A DNA stretch of 64,000 nt from Mesostigma viride (taxonomy: Eukaryota > Streptophyta > Mesostigmatophyceae > Mesostigmatales > Mesostigmataceae). The DNA is taken from NCBI GenBank assembly GCA_009746045.1, contig RPFO01000165.1, positions 1,658,046 to 1,722,045 of the forward strand, in the 5' to 3' direction. A model generated the notes under the pieces. That model ran no database searches. It was given only the letters and a program-made list of their open reading frames with translations, and was not told the origin of the DNA. This document shows positions 28,442 to 38,630 of the stretch, in pieces (the stretch's first letter is position 1; every line of letters starts with the position of its first letter). Made by a program: the position numbers and the translations under genes.

Positions 28442-28450
28442 GCCATAGCC
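28442..28450 (+). promoter_or_regulatory. GCCATAGCC motif before the double-zinc-ribbon gene
   Basis: The 9-mer lies 42 bases before the ATG at 28493, with the TATA box 43 bases upstream. Confidence 0.6.
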
Positions 28451-28492
28451 AAAAAGCTCTCAGCAAAACCAACCCCTTAGCACCAAAACACA

Positions 28493-29120
28493 ATGGCCCG
28501 CACTAAGCGTTTCCCAGTCCGCGCTTACCCAGGCAATGGGGTCAAAGTCCACGATATGACAGACAAGCTCCACGACGCTTTTGACGCAGCTCTCGCAAAA
28601 AGGAACAAGGAAAACAAGCCAGTCGCAGAAGTGCTGTCCATTTGCATTTGTTGCGATACCTTGCTCCCCATTGACAAGTTTCGCAAGGTCCCCGAGGATA
28701 TCGGTGGCTACCACACGGAATGCATCCTCTGTGAGCACAGGCTCGAGGTAAACTTCCTTTCCTTGCGTTTTTTTGCTGACTTTGGCTGCATTTTTGCACT
28801 CCTCCTTTGGATTCTAACAAGACGCACTGCCCCTTGTCATTTTTTGTGCTGCCCACCCCACTTTGCAGAACAACGAGATCGACCACAAGCCGATTTTCCC
28901 CCCCGAGTGCCCAGAGTGCGGGGATGAGACCGCTCCGTGGGCTTTCTTCCCCAACGCCAACTGGAAGCGCGAGCTCTGCGTCAAGTGCTTCTTCTCCAAC
29001 TTGTCCTTCCGAGGCTCCTGGCTCTCCCCAGCCGGTGCCTTCGTCTCGCCCTTGTCGCCGTCTCCCGGTTTGCCACGAGGCATTATATACAGTGGGATGG
29101 CAAAACAAAACAGGCGATAG
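28493..29120 (+). CDS. Double zinc-ribbon protein with one intron, 3' end replaced by a retrotransposon
   Basis: Exon 1 is 28493–28747 (85 codons) and exon 2 starts at 28869. The intron is phase 0. The protein has two zinc-ribbon-like units: C51/C54 with C77/C80, and C99/C102 with C122/C125. The first resembles the unit in the neighbouring gene at 23567 (P..F....G....C..C). After about residue 125 the sequence is the antisense of the gag start of element E', so the last ~43 codons to the stop at 29120 are foreign and the native C-terminus is lost. A nucleic-acid-binding role is plausible but unproven. Confidence 0.65.
28748..28868 (+). other. Spliceosomal intron of the double-zinc-ribbon gene
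   Basis: The 121-nt intron has a GTAAAC donor and a TTTGCAG acceptor after a pyrimidine-rich tract. Splicing keeps the frame (phase 0) and joins the two Cys-rich units. Confidence 0.75.
28990..29083 (-). pseudogene. Start of E' gag, truncated
   Basis: ATG at 29083 (MPRGKPGDGDKGETKAPAG) aligns in position and context (TATAATGC.TCGT) with the gag start of element F at 33435. Only the first ~30 codons are likely to be element sequence. Beyond that the minus-strand frame is the antisense of the zinc-ribbon gene. Confidence 0.5.
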
Positions 29121-29136
29121 ACAACGAAGAACAGGC

Positions 29137-30288
29137 TCAAGCGCTGGCGCTGCCTGAAGAGGCCACTGGCTGCTCTCCAGGTGCTGCCTCCTCCTCACGC
29201 TCTTGTGCAGTGCGTGCCACCGGTGTCCCCACTCGTGGAACTGCGCGGACCTCCTCCGCGTTGTAGGGCCCAAGCACACGGCTAACCGGCCTGCCGGCTG
29301 CTGTCCGCTCCACTGGCACTCTGCGCGCGCTGCCCCGGCGATACCACTGCAGGTTCCTTACCCACCTGCTACCACCACCTCGCCGATCGTTGCGAGACCC
29401 CCGACCTATTTCAGCAAAGTCGTGCTCCGGCTCAAACGGAATGTTCAACTCTGCTCTGCGCCGAGCGGAGTACCCCTCGTTCGTGCCGTGGCCTTCGTCA
29501 ATCTGCTGTGACGACCTGGCTATGATGCCTGTCGGTCTGTCCACGAATTGCTCGTGGAAGTCTTCGTCGGTGACCTCCCGACCGGTGATTACCGTCACCG
29601 TTGGCTCAGTCGCCCCTGGCCTGCTCTGTACTCTCGGCGTGTCCAAGGTCGACCAGATGCCTGGCGGACGTGTGGTGATAACCCAGTGATCCGCGTGACC
29701 ACGCGACTCCTGGATCAAAATGTTAACCAAATGCTCACAAGTCTGAGCAACCACCTCTGCGGAATCCCACGGGCTGTCCGCTTCGCGCGTCTGCGCGTCC
29801 CGAATTATGTGCGACGCGTCGGTCCCCTCTCCCAGCGAGCTCGTCGCCACCCAGTGATTATACAACCTGGTACCACCTAAGCAGATGGCCACCAGCTGAC
29901 CCAGCGTCTCTCGCGCTAAGTCGAGCGCCTGGATGGTCACGTGCCCGCCCTGGTACGCAACTTCTAGACTGTAGATCAACGAAGCTATCTCGTCTCGTAT
30001 GGCCACGAGACGCTCCGTGCACACCCTCCCTGTTTCTCCTGGCGACGTCGTCGCCCGGATCCTCATCACCACGGGGTCGTTCGACGACGGCCCTGATGCG
30101 TTACCAAACACAGCCACCCAACCGCCCTCCGCAAGGCCCCGCGCAACGTAGGCCGCCTGCACGAAGGTGGAAGCGTTGGATTGATGAGTATAGGGATAGA
30201 AAGCGTTCTCGCGCGCCGGCAACTCTGGTGCTGCTTCGCGCCTGGGAGAAGACGACTCAGGTGTTTCAACCCGAGCCTCGGCCGACAT
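29137..30288 (-). CDS. Accessory ORF1 of element E' (383 aa)
   Basis: ATG at 30288 corresponds to the ORF1 start of element F. The two proteins share a long conserved core: FYPYTHQSN..TFVQAAYVAR, GWVAV, SPGETGRV, VAYQG.H, LYNHWVAT, LLQESRG-type and RRAELNIPFEPEHDF-type blocks, and both end in an Ala/Ser tail. I recognise no known family. It lies between the LTR and gag and is intact here although the rest of the element is gone. It could be a capsid-like or nucleic-acid-binding accessory protein. Confidence 0.7.
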   Translation of the reverse strand: MSAEARVETPESSSPRREAAPELPARENAFYPYTHQSNASTFVQAAYVARGLAEGGWVAVFGNASGPSSNDPVVMRIRATTSPGETGRVCTERLVAIRDEIASLIYSLEVAYQGGHVTIQALDLARETLGQLVAICLGGTRLYNHWVATSSLGEGTDASHIIRDAQTREADSPWDSAEVVAQTCEHLVNILIQESRGHADHWVITTRPPGIWSTLDTPRVQSRPGATEPTVTVITGREVTDEDFHEQFVDRPTGIIARSSQQIDEGHGTNEGYSARRRAELNIPFEPEHDFAEIGRGSRNDRRGGGSRWVRNLQWYRRGSARRVPVERTAAGRPVSRVLGPYNAEEVRAVPRVGTPVARTAQEREEEAAPGEQPVASSGSASA

Positions 30289-30318
30289 GAGACCACGCAA
30301 CAGGAATGCAATAATACG

Positions 30319-30679
30319 AGTTAAGAACCACGCCAGAGCTGTGAGCTCCTGGTCTTTCACGCGCACAACGGGATGAGCCAAAGTTGCAAGACAGCAACCT
30401 TTTAACCCGTGCACCAAGCCACGACCACGGTGAGCGTTTCCACGTCCAATGTGGGAGCCTCGGTTCGTGCTTGCCAAGATAGCTGGTCATCCCCCATGAC
30501 CAAGCTATATCCTTTGTGTTGTTCCTCGTTCCCATCGGCGTGACGCGGCCACGGACGGCTAGGACTTCGGGACCTCATATCTTTCTCGTCCCTTGTCTGT
30601 TTCAGGCGGTCAGCACGGCGTTGGAAAGGTCTTTCCAAACTGCATCCACTTAGCATATTGGTTGCCCAAAATGCTAACT
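30319..30679 (-). repeat. E' 5' LTR
   Basis: It starts AGTTAGCATT and ends TTAACT on the minus strand. Its first ~140 bases align with the F LTR (AGACCTTTCCAACGCCGTG and neighbours). It is shorter (361 bp) than F's 653–659 bp. The opposite LTR is not present. Confidence 0.6.
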
Positions 30680-31351
30680 GCAGGCGCTGGGCTCTTGAAG
30701 TGATGACCGTTTAAAAAGAATTCCGGTTTAAAAGAATGCGCCCAAAAGAATGTTGATGCCACGCGAAATGGTGCCGGTACAAAAGAAAGACCGGGTCTCA
30801 TGAAAAATTCTTGAGGTAAAACAGCTCCGCCGATTTCTCGTCGATGCTCACAGCTCGCGCGGCTCAGTGGAAGCCCGTCAGTGACCCCGCGCCGATTGAA
30901 CGCACTGCACTCGGCCAAAAATATGCTGCCAGATAAAAAAATCACTGGCGCTGCCTGGAACCAGAGCCGGCACCTGTTGAGTGCCAGGCTTCAGTGCCGA
31001 CGTCCCCATCACCGAAATGTTCGCGTTTGATCAGTTTTGGGCATATATAAGTATAAAAGCGTAGATCTGGCCTGCGCACCGGAGCTTGGGAAATTCTTGA
31101 CGGATTTTAGCGACGGTAGGTGTCATACCGAACATTTGGTGTTACCACACGTTGAAGTAAGTCGATTGAAAGCCTTGAATTTCACGGTAGCATCTGCGCC
31201 ATAATCATGGTCGTATCAAGTACAAGAATTAGACCAAGCTGCTCCGTATATGAAAATATTAACGATGATCAAGGCGCTCAATAAAATGTGAGCTGCCGCT
31301 TAGAGGTTGGTTAATTCCGTTGAAAGATCTTGCCCCGGACCTCCGATGCCA
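30680..31351 (-). mobile_element. Internal region of remnant element J
   Basis: This non-coding stretch ends at a primer-site-like TGGCATCGGAGG (31351–31340 on the minus strand). Strings such as CTGGAACCAGAGCC and ATCATGGTC are shared with the interior of element K. A TATA-like TATATAAGTATAAAAG lies near 31047. It is probably the interior of a K-like non-autonomous copia derivative, cut on its left by E'. Confidence 0.4.
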
Positions 31352-31554
31352 TGTTAAAGGCATGTGTGATTATTATGGGGACTTAAATTAATAATTTGTA
31401 GGTGACGAATCATTGCCAACTTAAGCGTCAGGAGCCAGGAAAATTATTTATTACGTCCATATGGTGTGGCTTTCCATGGCTACCTCAAGGTAGCGTGAAC
31501 ATTGGTAATTATGGTAGGTGAGTGGTGGCGGCGGCCCTGGTATGCGCATGGGCC
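31352..31554 (-). repeat. First part of the J LTR, split by element F
   Basis: It starts TGTTAAAGG next to the primer-like site. The sequence continues after F at 42589 and seems to end near 42890 (TTGACAACA). F's duplicated GACAA marks the split. Confidence 0.4.
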
Positions 31555-31559
31555 GACAA

Positions 31560-32218
31560 AGTTAGCATTATGGGGCACCAATGTGCTAGATGGGTGCAGG
31601 TTGAGGAGACCTTTCCAACGCCGTGTCAACCGCCTAGAACAGACAAGGGACTAGAAAGATATCAGGTCCCGAAGTACTGCTGACCGGTGGGCGAGGGCGG
31701 TGCACTCTCAGGGCATAGTGGACAGGACACGTGGCAGGCCGTGCCTGCACAGGCTTAGCCTGAACTCTCACGTGACTGGGACACAGTGTATACTGAGGGC
31801 TCAACGGTCCTGTGGCTAGTAGAAGCCAGTAGCCAGCCAGCAGGTCTGCAAGGATGTAAGTCCATGCAGGACTGTGGCAGGTCCTGTGCTGTCCTATACA
31901 CAGGATAGCCAGAGATTCCTGTATGCTGCCTGCAACAAGGATGCAGGGCAGCGATACGAGGCTCTGGCAATGTAGCGTTGCCCAGCGTTGCTCATGACCG
32001 AGGAACAAGGATGGAACGAGGTTGCATATTATAGCTCGAGGCTCAACGAGGCAAGGAGCGTCTTCATACACGAACCTTGGTCGTCAGGACGAGTGGCGAG
32101 CCTATCGAGGGTCGTAGGCCTGGTGTGAGGATAAAGGTTGCTAGCCAGCAGCCTAGGGTCATTCCAGCCGGCAAGGACCAGGAGCTCACAAGCTCTGCTG
32201 ACGAGTTGCTGCGCAAAT
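31560..32218 (+). repeat. F 5' LTR
   Basis: 659 bp, matching 41931–42583 with small indels. The ends are AGTT...AAAT. Confidence 0.85.
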
Positions 32219-32243
32219 CGTACTATTGCTTCCAAGCGCTTTC

Positions 32244-33380
32244 ATGTCTGGTTCATCGTCAAGCAGCCACGGTGCTGGTGAGGCGAACGAGCAGAGAGAC
32301 GCGCAAGCGTTTTTCCCCTACCGTAACCAAGCAAACGCTCCAACATTCGTGCAAGCGGCCTACGTAGCGAGGCACTTGGCAGAAGAGGGGTGGGTGGCGG
32401 TGAGTGGGGGAGGCAGCAGGCCAGCGGCGGCGGACCCGATTATACAACGGGCTCGCGTCGTGATTTCTCCGGGTGAGACGGGGCGAGTGGCGGTGGAAGA
32501 GTTGGTGCGCATTCGTGACGCGCTAGCTGAAACTGCTAATCGTGTGGAGGTCGCCTACCAGGGCGCCCATATCACGCTAGCCGGTCTCGACCTAGCCAGG
32601 GAGGCGCTTAGCCAGATCGTGGCAACAGCGCTCGGCAGCACCAGACTGTTCAACCACTGGGTGGCGACAGCAGTGCTAGGAGAGGGGGTACCAGACGCCG
32701 ACATAATCCGGAACGCCCGAGCTCGCGAGGCGGTGAATCCTTGGAGCACGGCGGAGGTATTTGCTCAGACCATTGAGAATCTTGTTGCTGTCCTTTTGCA
32801 AGAGTCGAGAGGGTACGCAGACAGGTTCTATATTACCACGCAGCCTTTCGGAGTGTACTCCAGGCTTGATACACCGAGGCCGGAAACCACCACTGCGTGG
32901 GGTCCGGAGGTGGAGATTGTCACGGGGGTCGAGAAGACGCCTGAAGACGTCCATTTTGAGTGGACTGACAAGCCAGAGGGCTCCGTCAAGCGCTCAGCCC
33001 AGCAGATAAACGAGGGCGACGGCACTACAGAAACCTACGAGGAGAGGCAGAGAGCTGATCTGCATATTCCTCGTGAGGTGACTCACGAGTACGATCGTTA
33101 CGGCCGAGGCGAGCAGAACGAGCTTGTCGGCGGCGGTAAGCGGTGGGTACGCGATCTTGCTTGGCATCGCAACCCAGGTGAGACACAACATCCAGTCGAA
33201 CGCAAGGCAGACGGGCGACCTGTGACCTGCGTGCTGGGAGAGTTTAACCCAAACCTCCAGATTGTCGCAGAGGCAGCAGCAGCCACACCGGTTGCTGAGG
33301 GTGTTGAGCAGCGTCCAGACCGTGAGGAGGGGCAGGCGAGTGCAAGCCAGGAGGCGGCCTCGTCTGGAGTAAGTGCGTGA
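32244..33380 (+). CDS. Accessory ORF1 of element F (378 aa)
   Basis: The ATG at 32244 is 26 bases after the LTR. The protein is homologous to E' ORF1 over nearly its full length (FFPYRNQANAPTFVQAAYVAR, GWVAV, SPGETGRV, LFNHWVAT, LLQESRGYAD, HEYDRYGRG, CVLGEFNP). No known domain is recognised. It stops 54 bases before gag, so it is a separate cistron. Conservation between diverged copies argues for a function in the element's life cycle. Ordinary copia elements have no such ORF before gag. Confidence 0.75.
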   Translation: MSGSSSSSHGAGEANEQRDAQAFFPYRNQANAPTFVQAAYVARHLAEEGWVAVSGGGSRPAAADPIIQRARVVISPGETGRVAVEELVRIRDALAETANRVEVAYQGAHITLAGLDLAREALSQIVATALGSTRLFNHWVATAVLGEGVPDADIIRNARAREAVNPWSTAEVFAQTIENLVAVLLQESRGYADRFYITTQPFGVYSRLDTPRPETTTAWGPEVEIVTGVEKTPEDVHFEWTDKPEGSVKRSAQQINEGDGTTETYEERQRADLHIPREVTHEYDRYGRGEQNELVGGGKRWVRDLAWHRNPGETQHPVERKADGRPVTCVLGEFNPNLQIVAEAAAATPVAEGVEQRPDREEGQASASQEAASSGVSA

Positions 33381-33434
33381 GCCTGAGTGGGTTCCAGCAG
33401 CCATATCTGCGTGTGATGTCTGCAGTATTTTATA

Positions 33435-34511
33435 ATGCTTCGTAACACGCGCGGGAGCGGCAGCGGGAGCGGGGCGGGGGCGGGTAATGGCGGTGGAGAG
33501 GCAAGGGCGGATACGGGAGGCCCAGCCAGCGTCGTGCCAGAGGGACAGCCAATCCCAACGGCAGAGGGCGCCAATGGCAGGAGGGCATCCATCCGGAAGA
33601 GGAAGGAGGTGGCACAAGGGGAGGAGCGTGCGGGGTGGCCAACCGACGGCGTGGTGCTGACGGGGGAGGGCCAGGAGGATGCTGAACGTCAAGCACCTGG
33701 TAAGAGACCATGTGTGCCTGAGTCTGGTGTTCCTGCAGCTAGTGTTCCTGCGCCATTAGCACCTGTAGGAGCTGCAGTCATTGGCAGTGACCCTCGTGCT
33801 TTGCCTGGGACTAGACCTCATATGAGTGCTGTGGCTGTGATGAATGGCCAGAAGCCTCTCAAGCCTCCTGTGGGACAGGAAGAGCTAGACAAGTGGTTGG
33901 AGGATATGGAGCTAGTTTCTCGCTCTGTAGATCCCACTGTCAACCTTGTGCACGTATTCCACACATCCACGACTAATAGGGATTCCAGTGAGCGTGTGAG
34001 GGACAAGGCTAGGCAAGCTGTCAAGGACAAGCTGACTTGGTCTCAGTTCCTAGAGGGCCTACGTCAGGAGTTCTCTGATAAGGTACTCAACCTCACTAAT
34101 CACTATAAGCTCAGCTATGATACCTTTGAGATCAAGGGCACGGTAGCCGAGGAGCTGCAGTGGCTCACACGCATCAGGGAGAAGGGGGCCAAGCATGGCT
34201 TCAATCTGACTGACAGAGCAGTAGCAGATTACTTCATGGATCGCATGGGGCTGAGTGTGGATGGGAGAAATGCAGCCAGGATGTTTGCTGATCAGACAGA
34301 TGGGACGTGGACAGCCTTGCAAAGGGTTATTTTCAACATCCGTCCATCTGACAATGCTGCTTGCAAGGCAATGCAGGTGACTGGTGCCCCTTCAGCCTCC
34401 GCTCATCAGGTCCATGGAGATGCCCCTGGGCAGGGTGCTCAGGGAGATCCGAGGCCTAGTAGGCGTCAGAGGGCTAACAGGCGCAGGCAGAATGGTAACC
34501 AGGGTGGCAAG
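33435..34511 (+). CDS. F gag, N-terminal part (split by K)
   Basis: ATG at 33435 in TATAATGC. A Gly/Ala-rich, low-complexity N-terminus is followed by a helical capsid-like domain (QEELDKWLEDMELV, LTWSQFLEGLRQEF, ADYFMDRMGLSV). The frame is interrupted after Lys-359 by element K with duplicated GCAAG and continues in exact phase at 37128 into a Gln/Gly/Lys-rich linker and a zinc knuckle. Confidence 0.8.
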
Positions 34512-35110
34512 TGTCAAAAATCCTAATAATGCGTCAATGAATGAGCTCAAATGTTGCGGCACAACTCATTTCATTAATACAATAAAAGACGCATATATAG
34601 AATTTAAGGACCGTGACCGGTGTCCATTGCCAAGCCACAAGGCAACTGGCCCACCATCAGGTAACGTGAAAAGGTGCACGCCGACCTCTTAAACAATGTC
34701 CAATGTCGGCTGCACACATTATCCCTACGTTAACTTAACACATAAAGTGTCTCCACTTGCACAACTGGCACACAAAATCCACTAGGCAATGATGCGAATA
34801 TTCGGCACCAATATTCGACCCCACTATTGCGCGGCGCTAGGAGTTAGCCACCGCCAAATGGTACGAGATACTCACGCCCTACAAGCCGTACCATGCAACC
34901 ACAAGGTAGAGCCGAATTAATCCTAACTTCGGCACCTAATATCTTTGTGCATACTCAACTGTCCGTCATAAGAAAAGTACCGCCGGAAAGAACACGGCAA
35001 GCCCTACTCAGCCCTAATAATATCCTTGGCCAGAAAATACAGAAGATTGGCCACAACATAACATAGGCTGGCAAACGGGCACATCCAGGGTTTATACTAA
35101 AACCCTGACA
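34512..35110 (-). repeat. K 3' LTR
   Basis: 599 bp, TG...CA, same length as its partner at 36524 and with no difference I could find by eye. Confidence 0.9.
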
Positions 35111-36523
35111 CCCCCCTTGCACGTTGCCAGTGCAGGGTCCAATGAACGTCAAGTCCCCCCTCAACTAGGGTAGGGCTTGCCGGGTACAACATACCCCAGC
35201 AACCCCCCTTACCCGGGAAGCCCCTCCCAAGGAACCATCCAGCAACACATTCACTGAAAAAATGCCATCCTGGTCATAACAACAAAGGTGCTACATGCCT
35301 GCGTCTCTTCCAAAATACATCCAGGCGTCCCTAGAGGTATAAACTGACAGCCCCAGCGTCCCAGGTCTGATGCAGAAACACAGCAATAAGTCACAACAAC
35401 TACACTTGCCAGGAATAGCACACATGGGCAAACACTGCCCCATCAGGCTACCAATAGCCCTAAAATGGACCACCACGGTCCCAAGGCCTCCACGGCCCCA
35501 CGCTGGCACGCCGTCGTGCCAACAAACTCCCGGGAGTGATCAGGTCCCGAGCATGGAAAGTCAACCAAGAACTTCCCCCAGAGCGCTCCCATAACAGGTT
35601 GGACTGATCCCAACCTCCAGACTGGCCAAAACACTAGGCTGCACATGCTAGTTTGCCTCGTCCATTCAAAAACACAGCTGACCACCAAGTTTGCATGCAA
35701 AGCAGGCGCGTACATCCCAAAGTAGGTCAATACAGACCACAGGCCACGTTAGGCCCCACAAATGTCGTCGCGAGCCAGTCTCATGTCAACACACCCCCCC
35801 CTCAAGAAATAAGTGGGGGCAAATATTTTTGTCAGCTTTAAAATGTCACAAGCTCCCTTGGCTTAGAGCTTCTAAAATAACATGCAGCTCACTGGTACTC
35901 CTGACCAGCTTCAAAATCAAAAACCCACTGGCATAGCCAGCTTCAAAAGAGAGACCATGCTGGCACTCCTGGCCAACATCTTCATCGCCAACAAAAAGCC
36001 GGTAGGCAGGCAGTCCTCGTCGACAAAAAATGCTGGAAATTCCGCAGGCTGCGCCACCAAAAATGGCGATAATCCGTTGCGCTGGTTGCTCGCAAAATTC
36101 CAGCCGACGTCCGCTCCGAGCCACATGTTGATGCGCAGGTCACTGGTACAGAAAAAGAGAAAAAAGTCTGCACCCAGCTGGAACCAGAGCCTTGACCTCG
36201 CCATGCGGGGCTCAACGCCAGGCGGCGCCAGCCCACAGCAAACCCGAAACATGAAAGTTCCGCTGGCTTTGACACATATAACAACTCGCCTGCGTGGCTG
36301 CGCTGGCCCAGGCCTGTCGACCCATGAAATTTCTGCCCGTTCCGCCGAACTTCAAATTCAAAATGCTGCGACGTATGAATCCTCACGACATTGCTCACGA
36401 AATTACGTAACAACGCTGCCGCCATCAATTATATGCGCCGGCAGGGTAAAATGGCTTCATCATGGTCACAAGAATGTCGTTCAAAGTCGTCTCAAAGGTG
36501 GGGAACTTTCCCTCCCGATACCA

Positions 36524-37122
36524 TGTCAAAAATCCTAATAATGCGTCAATGAATGAGCTCAAATGTTGCGGCACAACTCATTTCATTAATACAATAAAAG
36601 ACGCATATATAGAATTTAAGGACCGTGACCGGTGTCCATTGCCAAGCCACAAGGCAACTGGCCCACCATCAGGTAACGTGAAAAGGTGCACGCCGACCTC
36701 TTAAACAATGTCCAATGTCGGCTGCACACATTATCCCTACGTTAACTTAACACATAAAGTGTCTCCACTTGCACAACTGGCACACAAAATCCACTAGGCA
36801 ATGATGCGAATATTCGGCACCAATATTCGACCCCACTATTGCGCGGCGCTAGGAGTTAGCCACCGCCAAATGGTACGAGATACTCACGCCCTACAAGCCG
36901 TACCATGCAACCACAAGGTAGAGCCGAATTAATCCTAACTTCGGCACCTAATATCTTTGTGCATACTCAACTGTCCGTCATAAGAAAAGTACCGCCGGAA
37001 AGAACACGGCAAGCCCTACTCAGCCCTAATAATATCCTTGGCCAGAAAATACAGAAGATTGGCCACAACATAACATAGGCTGGCAAACGGGCACATCCAG
37101 GGTTTATACTAAAACCCTGACA
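36524..37122 (-). repeat. K 5' LTR
   Basis: 599 bp, next to the TGGTATCGGGAGG primer site. Confidence 0.9.
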
Positions 37123-37127
37123 GCAAG

Positions 37128-37400
37128 GGCCAGCAGCAGGGATCCAAAGGCAAGGGTCAGCAGCAGGCTGGTGGTCACCAGGGTGGTCAGCAGAACAAGG
37201 GTGGCCAAGGGCAAGGCAAGAGCCAGGGCCAGGGCACCCAGGCCAGTCAGAGCAGCCAGAACCAGGGTGGCCTGAAGAAGGCTGCTGCTGGGAAGGATGA
37301 CAAGTGCTTTGGATGTGGCAGGACGGGTCATTGGCGACGTGACTGCCCAGACCAGGCCAAGTCTGCTGGAGCAGGCTCTGGCCAGGTGGGTAAGCCATGA
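37128..37400 (+). CDS. F gag, C-terminal part with zinc knuckle
   Basis: This continues the gag frame after K: a Gln/Gly/Lys-rich low-complexity segment, then CFGCGRTGHWRRDC (C-x2-C-x4-H-x4-C), the nucleocapsid knuckle that packages RNA. It ends in TGA at 37398–37400. The pol frame follows in the same phase with no other stop, so the TGA may be read through. Confidence 0.8.
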   Translation, partial: GQQQGSKGKGQQQAGGHQGGQQNKGGQGQGKSQGQGTQASQSSQNQGGLKKAAAGKDDKCFGCGRTGHWRRDCPDQAKSAGAGSGQVGKP

Positions 37401-38630
37401 CTTGATGTGTTGTCCCCTCTAAATAGTCAATCACCCCTAGTGGGACGAACAGTTGTACATATTAATGGGGGTGTCCCTCTTGTGCAGCAGCAAGGGGTTG
37501 GGAATGATGAGGTGCTTCCACTCAATGATTGCAATAACGCTGCTGCAGCAGTGGAATTCCCTGTGCCTGTGGCAGGTGCAGGGTCTCCAGTTGTTGGGGT
37601 TGACTCTGGGAGTCAAGCCGCCAGACTGGAAGGACCTGCAGCTTCTGTGGGAACCGGGGCTGGCTCTGGGAGCCGAGCTACCTTGGAGGAGGTCCCTGGA
37701 GCAAGAGAACAGCAGGTGGGTCGTGCTATCCCAAGCACACAGTCTTTGTCACGTTCCTCTCTGTGCAGCCAGGCTGACAGGGGGTTGAGCTATGCTCAGG
37801 CTGGAAACACTCTACACCATATCTTTGGCCACTCTAAGCAGGCAGAGATGTTTGCTTGGAAGATTGGCAAGGAGCCTTTGCTAGAGGCCTGCAGTGCAGC
37901 TGCTCAGAATTGTGTCTGTCAGGAGAATGCTGTTCGCCTCCCACAGTCCCATGCCAGAGAACCTGCTAGAGAGCGGGGGGATATCCAGGTGGACATCCAA
38001 CACATCAGGGGCATGTATCTGTTGGTGGGGGTGGATAGGTTTAGCAGATATAGGTTGCTGACCATTCTTCCTGGAATGCAGGAGCATCAGCTGTTGATGG
38101 GTCTCCAGTCTTTGTTGCCAGGCTTTGGGGTGTACACCAAGGTGCAAGCTGACTTGCAGTTTGACTGCTTGATCAAGCTGGCTGACCAGCTTCCTTGTAA
38201 GTTGGTAGTGGTCCCTAGGGAATGCCATGGGCAGCAGGGAGCTGTAGAGAGATCTATACGTGAAGTAAAAACAGTGGTGCTAGCAGCTAGGAGTGTGCCT
38301 GTTGTGGCATCAGCTCTAGAGAAAGCAGCTTGGTGTAAGGGGATTGAGGAGCAGCTTAACCACAGGGTAACCTATTACTATGATGGTGTGGCAGTCTCTC
38401 CCCTGGCATTGCAGTTTGGTATGCTATCACAGGACGTGGTGGCAGCCTGCCTGAAGAAGGCAGACAGGGTGTTTTCCAGATTGAGGCGTAAGGACAAGGG
38501 TTGGAAAATGCTGAGGCCCCAGGTGGGACTGAGGGTCAGGATGTGGAAGGAACCGTCATTACCAGGCAAGCGTGGCAAGTGGCAAGATGGGCAGGTAACC
38601 CATGTTGAGAAGCTAACCATTCTTGTCTGG
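37401..38630 (+). CDS. F integrase
   Basis: It is in phase with gag after one TGA. A variable Gly/Ser-rich stretch is followed by an HxxxH-type start (HHIFGHSKQAEMF), a CxxxxxC pair (CSAAAQNCVC) and a core with the acidic triad D (IQVDIQH), D (QADLQFD) and E (GAVERSIREVK). A basic C-terminal part (RMWKEP...GKWQDGQVTHVEKLT) follows. It inserts cDNA as in other copia elements, but the sequence is divergent. The frame is lost near 38625 by one base. Confidence 0.78.

Larger units (their letters stand above)
28990..30679 (-). mobile_element. Element E': 5' part of a copia-like retrotransposon
   Basis: In minus orientation this has a short LTR (30679–30319, starting AGTTAGCAT and ending TTAACT), an accessory ORF1 (30288–29137) and the start of gag (ATG at 29083). 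It then stops inside the zinc-ribbon gene. It is the divergent sister of element F, as LTR start, post-LTR sequence, ORF1 and gag start all align with F. The left limit (28990) is approximate. The 3' part of the element is absent. Confidence 0.7.
34512..37122 (-). mobile_element. Element K: non-autonomous LTR retrotransposon inside F gag
   Basis: Two 599-bp LTRs (TGTCAAAAATCC...ACCCTGACA) flank 1.4 kb of non-coding DNA. GCAAG is duplicated at 34507–34511 and 37123–37127. On the minus strand a primer site TGGTATCGGGAGG abuts the LTR (36523–36511) and AAGGGGGG (35118–35111) abuts the other LTR. Both match the copia element at 13002, which could supply its enzymes in trans. No coding sequence is recognisable inside. 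Confidence 0.88.

Noticed and set aside
35691-36538. Small ORFs inside element K
   Set aside because: No retroelement motifs, no conservation visible and mixed strands. K is best seen as non-coding.
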